Source: Desulfofustis sp. PB-SRB1 (lineage in GTDB: Bacteria; Desulfobacterota; Desulfobulbia; Desulfobulbales; Desulfocapsaceae). Taken from it: DNA of 64,000 bases. Location: NCBI GenBank assembly GCA_016722945.1, contig JAEQMT010000023.1, forward strand, positions 248,001 through 312,000. Direction: 5' to 3'. A program made the translations under genes and the position numbers. Shown here in pieces: positions 1 through 8,794 of the stretch. How positions within the stretch are numbered: the stretch's first letter is position 1; each line of letters opens with the position of its first letter. The notes under the pieces were generated by a model. It did no database searches, had not been told where the DNA came from, and saw only the letters and a list, made by a program, of their open reading frames with translations.

Positions 1-779
1 TTGAGGATGACCGAAGGGAGGACTGCCTCAAAGCCTTTCGTTCCAGAGGGGAGTATTGGGGAAAGGAGCGCACGGTTGTCGTAACGTATAATCCCCGAAC
101 AGCCCGCAAGAAGGCATATACCTTTGAGAACAAACTCGAGACGATCCGCCGGCAACTCCTTGAGATGCGGGCTAAGGTGCGAGAGGGGGTGCCTCATTGG
201 CGTAACGCCGAGAAAATAGAAGGGCGGTATCTCAGGCTTTGTAAAAGACTGCACATCTCATCTGATTATTTTGAGTTGCGTTTCGAGACCTCGGGCACGA
301 GCCTTTCCATGAGTTTCAGAAAGGACCCCGACAAATTGAAACAGAGACGAGCGATGTGTGGGAAGAACATCATTATCACCGACAATACGGACTGGACAAC
401 GGCGGAAATCGTGCAAGCCAGTCTGGATCGATGGCAGGTTGAGGAAACCTTCCGCTTGAGCAATGATGATGATTTGGTGGGTGCTCGTCCGTTTCGGCAC
501 TGGACCGACAGCAAGATCCGACTGCATCTGTTTACCTGCGTCGTTGCCCTGACCTATGTGCGCATCCTTGAGAATCGACTCGCACGTAACGGAGTACAAC
601 GTACGGCACATGATGTTATGACTGACATGCGGCGGCTGCATTCAGTGTTATCGGTGAAGAAGGGAGCGAGAAAGCCTGAACGTCGACTGGAAACACCTGG
701 TAAGACCCAAGCCGAAGTCCTACACGCCTTCGGATATCAAATCGACAGCAGTGGGGTCTTACGCCCTTTGCTTGCATAA
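1..779 (+). mobile_element. IS1634-like (IS4-type) transposase, C-terminal part
   Basis: The frame is open from the window edge (codons from base 3) to the stop at 777-779, so only the C-terminal part, about 258 residues, is visible and the true start lies outside. The segment RWQVEETFRL matches the tyrosine/arginine-glutamate region of IS4/IS1634-type DDE transposases, whose glutamate is the third catalytic acid. The stretch after it (HLFTCVVALTYVRILE) is also typical of this family. No terminal inverted repeat could be fixed in 780-850. The copy looks uninterrupted in the visible part. Family assignment is from motif recognition. Confidence 0.8.
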
Positions 780-851
780 ACCTATGCTGGGCAAGGCTTT
801 GGGGCAAATTTGCTGGATTAACTCTTAAACTCCTGTTTGAGTTTTGGTGCA

Positions 852-881
852 AGGCCGAACCGGTGGTAGCCGGTTCGGCCT
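852..881. terminator. Hairpin between the transposase and the fdh operon
   Basis: A perfect 12-bp stem (AGGCCGAACCGG at 852-863 with its complement at 870-881) closes a 6-nt loop. It lies between two convergent genes, 22 bases past the stop of the formate dehydrogenase gene. The T-runs are weak on both sides, so the efficiency as an intrinsic terminator is uncertain. Confidence 0.55.
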
Positions 882-902
882 CGTTTGTTTGAGGGCGAAG
901 CT

Positions 903-3581
903 CTACGCCGTCATCTTCTCCACCCGTACCGCGCATACCTTGGTCTCGGGGATCTTGGCGATGGGGTCAAGGGCCGCGTTGGTGAGCATGTTGGTGGGGC
1001 TTTCGGCGAAATGAAAGGTCATCGACACCAGGCCCGGCGGGCAGACCGCGGTAAGCTTGGTCTTGGCCGTAGTGGTACCACGCCGCGAACTTACCTGTAC
1101 CATCTCGCCGTCGACAAGGGCCAAATGGGCCGCATCGGCCGGGTTGATCTTGACGAACTCCTCGCTTACCAGTTGTTCCAAGCCTTCCACCCGGCGGGTC
1201 ATGCTGCCGGTGTGATAGTGAAAGAGGCTGCGGTCGGTGGTGAGCAGCAGGGGGAACTCGTTGTCGGGCAGTTCCGCCGATTCCCGAAAGCTCAGCGGCA
1301 TCAGCCGCGCCTTGCCGGATGCGGTGGAAAACCGTTCGGTATGTAAAATCGGCGTGCCCGGATGATCAATCGTTGGACACGGCCACTGCAGCCCGCCTTC
1401 TTCCAGCCGCTCATAGGTGATGCCGCCATAGCTTGGCGTGAGTGCCGCAATCTCCGCCATGATCTCGGCCGGTGTGTTATAATCAAAGCCGGGTGCGCCC
1501 ATGCGCCTGGCGATTTCGGTGACGATCCGCCAGTCTTCCTTGGCCTCGCCTCTGGGGGCAATGGCGGCACGAACCCGCTGGATGCGACGCTCGGTGTTGG
1601 TAAAGGTGCCGTCCTTTTCGGCAAAGGTTGCAGCGGGCAGTACGACGTCGGCCAGTTGCGCGGTTTCGGTCAAAAAGATGTCCTGTACCACCAGGAAATC
1701 GATTTTCTCCATCGCCTCGATGGCATGCGAGGCGTTGGCCTCGCTGAGATAGGGGTTTTCGCCCACCAGGTAGAGGGACTTGATTGTCCCCTCGTGGATC
1801 TTGTCGAAGATCTCCGAGTGGGTGAGCCCCGGCGTTTCTGAGAGCTTCACGCCCCAGGCGGCCTCGAATTTTTGCTGGGCATCCGGGTTGTCCACCTTCT
1901 GATAACCGGGATAGACATCGGGCAGTCCGCCCATGTCACACGAGCCCTGCACGTTGTTCTGGCCGCGCAGCGGGTTGACGCCGCCGTGTGGAATGCCCAC
2001 GTTGCCGGTGATCAACCCCAGATTGGCGATGGCCCAGACATTGTCGGTGCCGTGCGAGTGCTGGGTGATACCCATGCAGTAAAGCGTTGCCGCGGGTTGT
2101 TCGGAGCCGTAGAGCCGCGCCGCGGCGGCAATGAGCTCCTGGTCGACACCGGTGATGGCGGCTACCGCATCGAGGTTAAACTCAGCCAGTGAGGCAAGAA
2201 ACTGCTCAAAATTCTCGCACCGGGTGGCGATGTAATCAAGATCCGCCAATCCTTCATCGACGATCACCTTGATCATCCCCATTAAAAGCGCCACATCGGT
2301 GCCGGGTCGGTGCTGCAGGTGGATGGTGGCATGGCGGCAGAGATCGATCTTCTTGGGGTTGGCGACGATCAGGCCGGCGCCGTTTCTCGCCGCCTTTTTG
2401 ACCTGCAGGGCCAGTACCGGGTGGGCCTGCGTGGTGTTGGTGCCGATGGCGAGGATGGTTTTGGCGCCGCTTATTTCGGCAATGGAGTTGGTCATCGCGC
2501 CGCTTCCCAGGGCAGTGGCCAGACCGGCCACGGTGGGGGAGTGTCAGAGCCGGGCGCAATGATCAATGGTGTTGGTACCCATCACCGCCCGGGTAAACTT
2601 CTGGATGAGGTAATTGTCCTCGTTGGTGATTCGGGCCGAGGCCAGAGCGGCGAACTGTTCACCCTTATGCTGGGAGAATTTCTCGGCAATGAGATCAAGG
2701 GCCTCGTCCCACTCTGCTTCCACCAGTTCCCCGTCTTTGCGTACCAGCGGTTTTTGCAGCCGTTCGGGATGATTGATGAAGTGATAGCCGAAACGTCCCT
2801 TGACGCAGAGGCTGCCGCCATTGACCGGGTTCTCCCGATCGCCTTGTACCCCGACGATCTGGTCGCCACGCACGCCCAGCCTGATGCCGCAACCCACGCC
2901 ACAATAGGAGCAGATACTTTTCACCTCGCGCATGGGTTGCACCCGATGCCGTGGCGACAGGGCGGCGGTAGGACAGCGCACCACGCATTCACCGCACGAT
3001 TCGCAACGTGATTCGGCGATGGGCTTGTTGCCCATGGTGCCGATAAGACTGGCAACGCCACGTTTGACGAAATCGATGGCGTTGATGTTCTGGATCTCAT
3101 CACAGGTGCGTACGCAGATGCCGCAGAGGATGCATTTGGCATGATCGATCTCGAAAAACGGGTTGGAACGATCCATGGGAAGCGATCGCACCGAACGCCG
3201 GTAGCGGTTCAGATCAGTGGGTTCCAACCCCACATAGCGGGCAACCCGCTGCAGCTCACAATTGCCGTCACGCTCGCAGGTCAGACAGGTCATCGGGTGA
3301 TTGGCCACCAGCAGTTCCACTGTGTTTTTCCGCACCCGCTGCACTTCCGGGTCTTCGGTACTGACCACCATCCCCTCTTTGACCGGCTGTTTGCAGGAAA
3401 TGGCGATCTTCCAGTCATCGATCTTGACCACGCAGACCCGGCATAAGCCGGCCGGATCGAGGTCGGGATGGTTGCACAGGTTGGGGATGTAGAGGCCGTT
3501 CGCCTGGGCCGCCTGCAGGATGGTCATGCCCTCTTGCGCGGGTATGGCAAGGCCGTCAATGGTTATGGTGACGGGATTCAT
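903..3581 (-). CDS. fdhA: Selenocysteine formate dehydrogenase, catalytic subunit (UGA read as Sec at residue 346)
   Basis: Catalytic molybdenum/tungsten-bis-MGD subunit that interconverts formate and CO2. Two open frames (2544-3581 and 903-2531) are one gene of 892 residues: the UGA at 2546-2544 falls at the exact Sec site, in ARL-U-HSPTVAGL, matching the E. coli FdhF pattern CARV-U-HGPSVAGL. Domains in order: NuoG-like [2Fe-2S] (CNHPDLDPAGLCRVC, about 36-50), a Cys/His cluster (CLTCERDGNC, near 100), two [4Fe-4S] motifs (CILCGICVRTC near 150, CESCGECVVRC near 190), the molybdopterin-domain cluster (CSYCGVGCG near 225), Sec346 followed by His, and the C-terminal MGD-binding domain. The ATG abuts the TAA of the upstream gene, so translation is probably coupled. 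The long FeS-rich N-terminus marks the NAD(P)-linked soluble type rather than FdhF or FdnG. Confidence 0.93.
2515..2546 (-). promoter_or_regulatory. Bacterial SECIS element of fdhA with its UGA
   Basis: Read on the minus strand, the UGA (2546-2544) is followed after 12 nt by a perfect 6-bp stem GUGGCC/GGCCAC enclosing the loop GGUCU (2531-2515). The E. coli fdhF element has the same GGUCU in its apical loop, which is the part recognised by SelB. The hairpin is inside the coding sequence and encodes VAGLAT in frame, so RNA and protein constraints overlap. Confidence 0.88.
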
Positions 3582-5501
3582 TTAGGCCACCTCCATTACT
3601 AATTTTGGTGAGACGCATTCTACCGCGCTGAATTTTGTGGGGCATTTTTCCTTGCATACCCCGCACTGGATGCAGATGGACTGATCGATCACATGCACCT
3701 GTTTCTTTTCCCCGGTGATGGCACTCACCGGGCAGGCCCGGGCGCACAGCGTACAGCCGGCGCATTTTTCCTCATCGATACGAAATGATATGAGGTCCTT
3801 GCACACCTTTGCCGGGCACCGTTTCTCAAAGATGTGGGCCTCGTATTCATCTTTGAAATAGCGCAGGGTGGTGAGCACCGGGTTCGCCGCCGTCTGACCC
3901 AGACCGCAGACCGAGCCGCCGTGTACCGAGTGGCTGAGTTCGTAGAGTAGATCGAGATCCGCCTTGCGTCCCTTGCCCTTGCAGATATCCTTGAGAATCT
4001 CCAGCAGCTGTTTGGTGCCGAGGCGGCAGGGCACGCACTGGCCGCAGGACTCTTCCTCGGTGAACTGGAGAAAATAGCGGGCCACGTCTACCATGCAGGT
4101 GTTTTCATCCATGATTACCATGCCGCCCGAACCCATGATCGAGCCGGCCTCGTCCAGTGAATCGTAATCAATCGGGGTGTCCAGCAGCGAGGCCGGCAGG
4201 CAGCCGCCGGACGGGCCGCCGGTCTGCACCGCCTTGAAGGTGCCGCCATGGGGAATGCCGCCGCCGATATCGTAGATGATCTCGCGCAGGGTGATGCCCA
4301 TGGGTACCTCGATCAGACCGGAGTTGGCGATATGGCCGGTGAGGGCGAATACCGCCGTGCCGGAGCTCGATTCGGTGCCGATTGACTTGAACCAGTCCGC
4401 CCCCCTTCTGATGATATCAGGAATAAAGGCATAGGTCTTGACGTTGTTGAGCAACGTCGGCTTGTCCCACAGCCCCACCTCGGTGGTGCGTGGCCGCGGC
4501 GCCACCCGGGGCATGCCGCGCTTGCCTTCGATGGAGAGAGTCAGCGCCGTGGATTCGCCGCAGACGAAGGCGCCGGCGCCCTGGAAGATGTAAAGGTCAA
4601 AGTCGAAATCGACCCCCATGATATTTTCGCCCAGCAACCGGTATTGTTTTGCCTGTTCGATGGCCTTCTGCAGCCGGACCACCGCCAGGGGATACTCGGC
4701 CCGCACGTAGATATAGCCGTAACGGGCGCCGACGCTGTATGCCGCAATGGTCATCCCCTCGATGACGGCGAGCGGGTTGCCCTCCAGCACGGAACGATCC
4801 ATGAATGCGCCGGGATCGCCCTCGTCGCCGTTACACACCACGTATTTGGGCGAACCGCCGGCCTTATGACAGCCCAGCCATTTTCTGCCGGCCGGAAAAC
4901 CGGCGCCGCCGCGGCCGCGCAATCCAGACGCGGTAACGATGTCGATTACCTCCATGGGACTGAGATGTTGCAGGATCTCAGCCAGGGCCTGGTAGCCGTC
5001 AACGGCGAAATAGTCGCGGATATCTTCGGGATTGATGGTACCGCACTTATCAAGCACAATACGCTGCTGGCGATTGTAAAAAGGTACGTCATGCTCGGTT
5101 ACCGAGCGGCTGCCGTCCGGGTTTTTAAAGAGCAGCCGTTCCACCTCTGAATTTTCGTCCAGGGTGGCGGTTATAATATCCGGCACATCGGCGGCCTTGA
5201 CCCTGGTGTAAAAGGTGCCCGTGGGCTCAACCCGAACCAGCGGCCCCATCTGACAAAAGCCGTGACAGCCGCTGGTGCCGACCCCGGCATCGCTCTCTTT
5301 TCCTTCGTAGAGCAGTTCAACGTCCACGTTGATATCACGTTCACTCAGAAGCCGTTGCAACTCTTGATAGACGGCCATGGAACCACCGGCGATACAGCCG
5401 GTGCCGGCGCAGACTAGAAAACGCACTTTCTGCCGGCCAAGGGCGGCCTGACAATAATCCCGCATGGGTCCAAGGTCGGCGGGCGTGTTGATTGCATTCA
5501 T
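3582..5501 (-). CDS. NADH-binding flavoprotein subunit (NuoF/HydB/HndC-like) of the formate dehydrogenase
   Basis: A 639-residue diaphorase subunit that passes electrons between NAD(H)/FMN and the FeS chain. An N-terminal thioredoxin-like [2Fe-2S] domain ([11 protein letters not shown] near 31-41, later [13 protein letters not shown]) precedes the NuoF core, with the glycine-rich FMN/NADH site [16 protein letters not shown] (about 194-209) and [12 protein letters not shown] for the N3 [4Fe-4S] cluster (near 486). The C-terminus adds a 2x[4Fe-4S] ferredoxin domain ([12 protein letters not shown] and [12 protein letters not shown]). This three-part build is that of HydB/HndC in NAD-dependent and electron-bifurcating complexes, and is longer than respiratory NuoF. 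GGAGGGTAAGGG just before the ATG supports the start. It sits 3 bases behind the NuoE-like gene and directly abuts fdhA. Confidence 0.9.
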   Translation of the reverse strand: MNAINTPADLGPMRDYCQAALGRQKVRFLVCAGTGCIAGGSMAVYQELQRLLSERDINVDVELLYEGKESDAGVGTSGCHGFCQMGPLVRVEPTGTFYTRVKAADVPDIITATLDENSEVERLLFKNPDGSRSVTEHDVPFYNRQQRIVLDKCGTINPEDIRDYFAVDGYQALAEILQHLSPMEVIDIVTASGLRGRGGAGFPAGRKWLGCHKAGGSPKYVVCNGDEGDPGAFMDRSVLEGNPLAVIEGMTIAAYSVGARYGYIYVRAEYPLAVVRLQKAIEQAKQYRLLGENIMGVDFDFDLYIFQGAGAFVCGESTALTLSIEGKRGMPRVAPRPRTTEVGLWDKPTLLNNVKTYAFIPDIIRRGADWFKSIGTESSSGTAVFALTGHIANSGLIEVPMGITLREIIYDIGGGIPHGGTFKAVQTGGPSGGCLPASLLDTPIDYDSLDEAGSIMGSGGMVIMDENTCMVDVARYFLQFTEEESCGQCVPCRLGTKQLLEILKDICKGKGRKADLDLLYELSHSVHGGSVCGLGQTAANPVLTTLRYFKDEYEAHIFEKRCPAKVCKDLISFRIDEEKCAGCTLCARACPVSAITGEKKQVHVIDQSICIQCGVCKEKCPTKFSAVECVSPKLVMEVA

Positions 5502-5504
5502 CCC

Positions 5505-5966
5505 TTACCCTCCATTGGTATTGAGACCGGCAACGATTTTGCCGACCCGGCCCGATTCCATCTGACCGTGAACTTCATCATTGACCACAACCACTGGCGC
5601 CAGCGCGCATGAACCGACGCAGGCCACTGTTTCCAGGGTATGCTCATAATCCTCGGAGGTGGTGCCGCAGGCAATCCCCAGTTCGCGTTCGAAGGTGTCA
5701 AGGATGCGGGCGGCACCTTTTACATGGCAGGCCGTGCCGGAGCAGACCTTGGTCTGGTTTTTTCCCCGGCGGGTGAAGTAGAATTGGGCATAAAACGATG
5801 CCACCGCGTAGACCCGGCTTTCCGGGATGCCGGTGGTTCCGGCGATGGCCAGCATCGCCTCGTCCGATAAGTATCCCAACTCACCCTGAACATGCTGCAA
5901 AATGGGAATCAGCGCTTCACTTTTATCCTTATACGGGGCTAACAGGTTGTGCAGAGTTTCATCCAT
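5505..5966 (-). CDS. NuoE-like thioredoxin-fold [2Fe-2S] subunit
   Basis: A 153-residue homologue of the 24-kDa subunit of complex I (NuoE/HydC/HndA), which passes electrons to the flavoprotein. An N-terminal helical region (MDETLHNLLAPYKD, then ALIPILQHVQGELGYLS) leads into the [2Fe-2S] fold, with cysteines in CSGTACHVKGA and CVGSCALAPVV. The start at 5966 is chosen because AGGGAG lies 9 bases upstream; an earlier in-frame ATG at 6077 has no such site and would add an unusual N-terminus. The gene ends 3 bases before the NuoF-like gene, so the two are almost certainly co-translated. Confidence 0.9.
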   Translation of the reverse strand: MDETLHNLLAPYKDKSEALIPILQHVQGELGYLSDEAMLAIAGTTGIPESRVYAVASFYAQFYFTRRGKNQTKVCSGTACHVKGAARILDTFERELGIACGTTSEDYEHTLETVACVGSCALAPVVVVNDEVHGQMESGRVGKIVAGLNTNGG

Positions 5967-6108
5967 AACAGGCCGCTCCCTAAAAACAAAAACAGAGGTT
6001 CTGGTGAGTGCATCGTGGACGCTATCACCGCCAAAACTCTTTTCAGATACGGGTTGCTTCCGCCATATATGGGGCAACCGGCGGAAACCACGTGTTGCGG
6101 GGTATTTG

Positions 6109-6285
6109 TCAGGTTACCTGGTTTGGTGCCGCCTCAAATGAGACGCCGCAGGCAGCACATTTGATGGTCTTACCAATTTCGTCGGAAAAGATCTCCATTT
6201 CCAGGCCGCAGGCGGGGCATTTTACCTTGACTTCACTCAGTGATTTGTTGGCCTCAAAGCCGGGGCAGTGTGGCTGGTCGCTCAT
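6109..6285 (-). CDS. Small zinc-ribbon protein (58 aa)
   Basis: A tiny gene in the fdh operon. It contains two Cys pairs (CPACG at about 23-27 and CAACG at about 43-47) about 20 residues apart, the spacing of a zinc ribbon. The ATG overlaps the TGA of the upstream 72-aa gene as ATGA, so translation is coupled. It ends about 140 bases before the NuoE-like gene. I do not recognise a named family. By position it may help assembly or regulation of the formate dehydrogenase, which is inference. Confidence 0.75.
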   Translation of the reverse strand: MSDQPHCPGFEANKSLSEVKVKCPACGLEMEIFSDEIGKTIKCAACGVSFEAAPNQVT

Positions 6286-6500
6286 GCTGATTCTCCTTTT
6301 GTGCTGGTTTCCGGTGAAGCGGCAGGGGCGTGATCAAGCGTTTCGCCTTTCTCCGCCATAAAATAGATGAGACACGAAGACCTGAATGTGCAGTACAGTT
6401 CGGGGTCATGGCAGGCAAGACACGCCTGGCAGAGATAGTACCCGTGTTTCTGACAGAGATACGGGGTTTCTACATCTGGATGGTTGCGGCAGGTTCCCAT
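6282..6500 (-). CDS. Small Cys/His-rich protein (72 aa), first gene of the fdh operon
   Basis: Begins MGTCRNHPDVETPYLCQKHGYY and continues with CQACLACHDPELYC. The ordered Cys/His residues (C-x2-H, C-x2-H, C-x2-C-x2-C-H, C) resemble a B-box-like or treble-clef zinc site. The acidic, Ser/Thr-rich tail has no cysteines. Its TGA overlaps the ATG of the next small gene (ATGA). No function is recognised. Its place at the head of the operon suggests a metal-binding accessory role for the formate dehydrogenase. Confidence 0.7.
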   Translation of the reverse strand: MGTCRNHPDVETPYLCQKHGYYLCQACLACHDPELYCTFRSSCLIYFMAEKGETLDHAPAASPETSTKGESA

Positions 6501-6914
6501 TATGGCAAGGGTCTCAAGTTAATAATAAATTCAACAATCTGAAGTATACTATATAACCGGCGGTGAGTGTAACAGAAAATAGCCCATGAATCATGGAAAA
6601 CATCTATCCGGTGCGGCTATGGTGAAAAAATTTGCAGTGGATGAGGGGATAACCTTTTCATTGGAGCAGTTCGACCTGGGTGGTTCGTATCGGTGAAACT
6701 GTTATGATATGTTGCTGTAGGAAGGATGCATTTAGAAGTATCTGTACATCACGCGGGAGCGATCACCGGGGTCCCGAGGAACAGGCCGATGCCATAGCGG
6801 CCAGGGTAGGTGAGGCCATTGCCCCGGTGGCCGGGCTGGGTGAGGTGGAGATTCGGGTGGCGCCGTTTTACTAGTATACAGGGGCGGTTTGCGAACCGCC
6901 CCCGTGTAGGCAGC
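6501..6914. other. Intergenic region holding a possible gene remnant
   Basis: This 400-base stretch must contain the fdh operon promoter (minus strand, near 6500-6560, AT-rich), but no convincing -35/-10 pair was found. On the plus strand about 6750-6874 the sequence has coding-like composition and encodes a tail ending GLGEVEIRVAPFY before a stop, while the upstream part has stops in all frames. It may be the C-terminal remnant of a decayed gene; the family is not recognised. Confidence 0.3.
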
Positions 6915-7802
6915 TCAGATGGATTTCTGGGCCGAGCGCAGGGTGTTGCGCATGAGCATACAGATGGTCATGGGGCCGACCCCGCCGGGTACCGGGGTGA
7001 TTTTGCCGGCAATTTCCTTGGCCTTGTCGAAATCGACATCGCCGCGTAAGATGGCCTTGCCGGTTTTTTCGTTGGTGCCGATGCGGTTGACGCCCACGTC
7101 GATGACCGTGGAACCGGGCTTGATCCATTCCGGCTTGACCAGATTCGGTACGCCGGCGGCGACGATGAGAATATCGGCCCGCTGGCAATGGGCGGCCAGA
7201 TCCTTGGTGCGGGTATGGACGATGGTCACCGTGCTGTTGGCGCCGACACCCTTTTGTGCCATCATCATGGCGATGGGTTTGCCGACGATATTGGAACGGC
7301 CCACCACCACCACCTCAGCACCGCTGGTTTCGGTGCCGGATCGGACGATCAGTTCCTGGATACCGGCCGGGGTGCAGGGTAAAAATCGCACCACATCGCC
7401 GCCGATCATCAGTCTGCCCACGTTGACCGGATGAAAGGCATCGACATCCTTGTCGGGATCGATGGCGTCAAGTACTTTTTTGTCATCCACGTGATCCGGC
7501 AGCGGCAGCTGCACCAGGATGCCGTGAATTTCCGGGTCGTTGTTATATTTGTCGATAAGGGCCAGTAGATCCTGCTCGGATATATCGGCGGGCTGGTTGT
7601 CCTGAATCTCCTTGAAGCCCAGATTAAGCGCGGTTTTCACCTTGAGCGTTACATAGCTTACCGAAGCGGGGTTTTCACCAACCAGAATGGTGACCAAACC
7701 GGGTACCGTGCCGGTTTTTTCCCGCATCTCATCCACCTCTTGCTTGATCTCGGCCAGGATTGCCTTGCTGATCTCGGTTCCACTAATCAGTTCAGCCGTC
7801 AT
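6915..7802 (-). CDS. folD: Bifunctional methylenetetrahydrofolate dehydrogenase/cyclohydrolase
   Basis: A 295-residue cytoplasmic one-carbon enzyme that converts 5,10-methylene-THF to 5,10-methenyl-THF (NAD(P)-linked) and then to 10-formyl-THF. Seen in the sequence: the substrate-site region SYVTLKVKTALNLGF with the catalytic Tyr and Lys, GILVQLPLP, the dinucleotide motif VVGRSNIVGKP and the C-terminal PVPGGVGPMTICML. The ATG at 7802 is chosen because GGAGG lies 8 bases upstream; a GTG five codons earlier is also open. In a sulfate reducer next to a formate dehydrogenase, FolD could serve the methyl branch of the Wood-Ljungdahl route as well as purine synthesis. Confidence 0.95.
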   Translation of the reverse strand: MTAELISGTEISKAILAEIKQEVDEMREKTGTVPGLVTILVGENPASVSYVTLKVKTALNLGFKEIQDNQPADISEQDLLALIDKYNNDPEIHGILVQLPLPDHVDDKKVLDAIDPDKDVDAFHPVNVGRLMIGGDVVRFLPCTPAGIQELIVRSGTETSGAEVVVVGRSNIVGKPIAMMMAQKGVGANSTVTIVHTRTKDLAAHCQRADILIVAAGVPNLVKPEWIKPGSTVIDVGVNRIGTNEKTGKAILRGDVDFDKAKEIAGKITPVPGGVGPMTICMLMRNTLRSAQKSI

Positions 7803-8179
7803 GAAAGCTCCCTCCACATTATGATTCGTCTGATACTGCCTGGTTTTTGTTGCGTGATCAATCCCTACTTTTACTCAGCGGGGTGCGGGGCTGTCAACTC
7901 CATTAATAGTGCTCGCATCATATTGGGTTACAATAAGCTGAGACTTCGCTTTATTTCCACTCCGTCGGCGAAAACAGAAGGAGGGAAAAGCAAGTGGCGT
8001 CGACCACTACCTCGGCAAACGCCTCTTTCAGGCGGTGGTATGGCTATCAGAATTCATAGGGGAGCCTGGCGCGAAAATTCTCATTTTTCAAGCTGCCTAA
8101 TTGAATTATATGGTGCATGTTTAGGTGTGCGCGTTACATGTGTGATGCAGTATAAGTGATACAACCAGTGGAGACGATA
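7803..8179. other. Intergenic region between divergent folD and the selenoprotein gene
   Basis: About 380 bases between two divergent genes, so both promoters should lie here. GAAGGAGGGAAAAG near 7977 looks like a Shine-Dalgarno sequence but no convincing reading frame follows it. No hairpin, riboswitch or tRNA was recognised. Confidence 0.4.
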
Positions 8180-8719
8180 ATGAATCAAAACGATCTTGAT
8201 GTGCAAAGACTCGGAGCACTCACGGTACTTGATGAGAACGGAGAATCTCACCTGCTCTCCGAAATGTGGAGCGAGCAGCCGGCGGTCCTGATCTTTATCC
8301 GTCATTTCGGCTGAGTCTTATGCCGTCAGCAGGTTGCTGAACTGGCTACCCATGAGCAGGATTTTACCAGAGCCGGGGCCCGCCTTGTGGTAATCGGTCA
8401 TGGCGAGGTCAAATATCTCAGTTCGTTTCGCCGGGCTACCGGCTATACCGGTAGCCTTTTTACCGACCCGCATCGGGAGACCTACAAGATGCTCGACTTT
8501 GGCGAGGGGCTGGATAAACTCCTTGATGTCAAGGCCATCAAACACGGTTTTTCGGCCCTGTTCGCCGGCCATCTGCCGGGATCCTTGCAGGGCAGCGCCA
8601 TGCAGCTCGGCGGTGCGCTGATTGTCGATACCCGGGGCACACTGGTGTACCGGTATCATGAAGCGGTGGCCGGTGATCATCCGAATATAGCGGCGATGCT
8701 GGCCGCGGTTTCCGGGTAA
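8180..8719 (+). CDS. Peroxiredoxin-like AhpC/TSA selenoprotein (UGA read as Sec at residue 45)
   Basis: A 179-residue thioredoxin-fold protein of the AhpC/TSA_2 (PRXL2-like) group. The frame from ATG 8180 meets a UGA at 8312-8314 and then continues uninterrupted to 8719. The local sequence FIRHFG-U-VLCRQQVAEL puts the UGA exactly where relatives have the first cysteine of a CxxC motif (FLRHFGCPFCRE type), giving a U-x2-C redox centre. A hairpin follows at SECIS distance. Conserved features further on are the LFTDPHRETYKML block and the strand GGALIVDTRGTLVY. It probably acts as a selenol peroxidase or thiol reductase; the substrate is unknown. It stands alone, divergent from folD. Confidence 0.88.
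8312..8340 (+). promoter_or_regulatory. Bacterial SECIS-like element of the peroxiredoxin gene
   Basis: The UGA at 8312-8314 is followed after 11 nt by a perfect 5-bp stem UCAGC/GCUGA (8326-8330, 8336-8340) with the loop AGGUU. The GGU in the loop and the spacing agree with SelB-recognised elements such as E. coli fdhF and with the hairpin in the fdhA gene of this same window. The stem is short, so outer pairs probably contribute. Confidence 0.72.
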
Positions 8720-8794
8720 GGGGTCCTGCTCAACAGTCGTGTCACTTGTGCTCGTTTGACGGGATACCACCTTTCAGGTGGGAAAAGGGAAAAT

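Noticed and set aside
6586-6696. Small 36-codon frame (MNHGKHLSGAAMVKK...) upstream of the possible remnant, with TGA as Sec
   Set aside because: Reading through the TGA meets another stop after eight codons and no redox motif is present.
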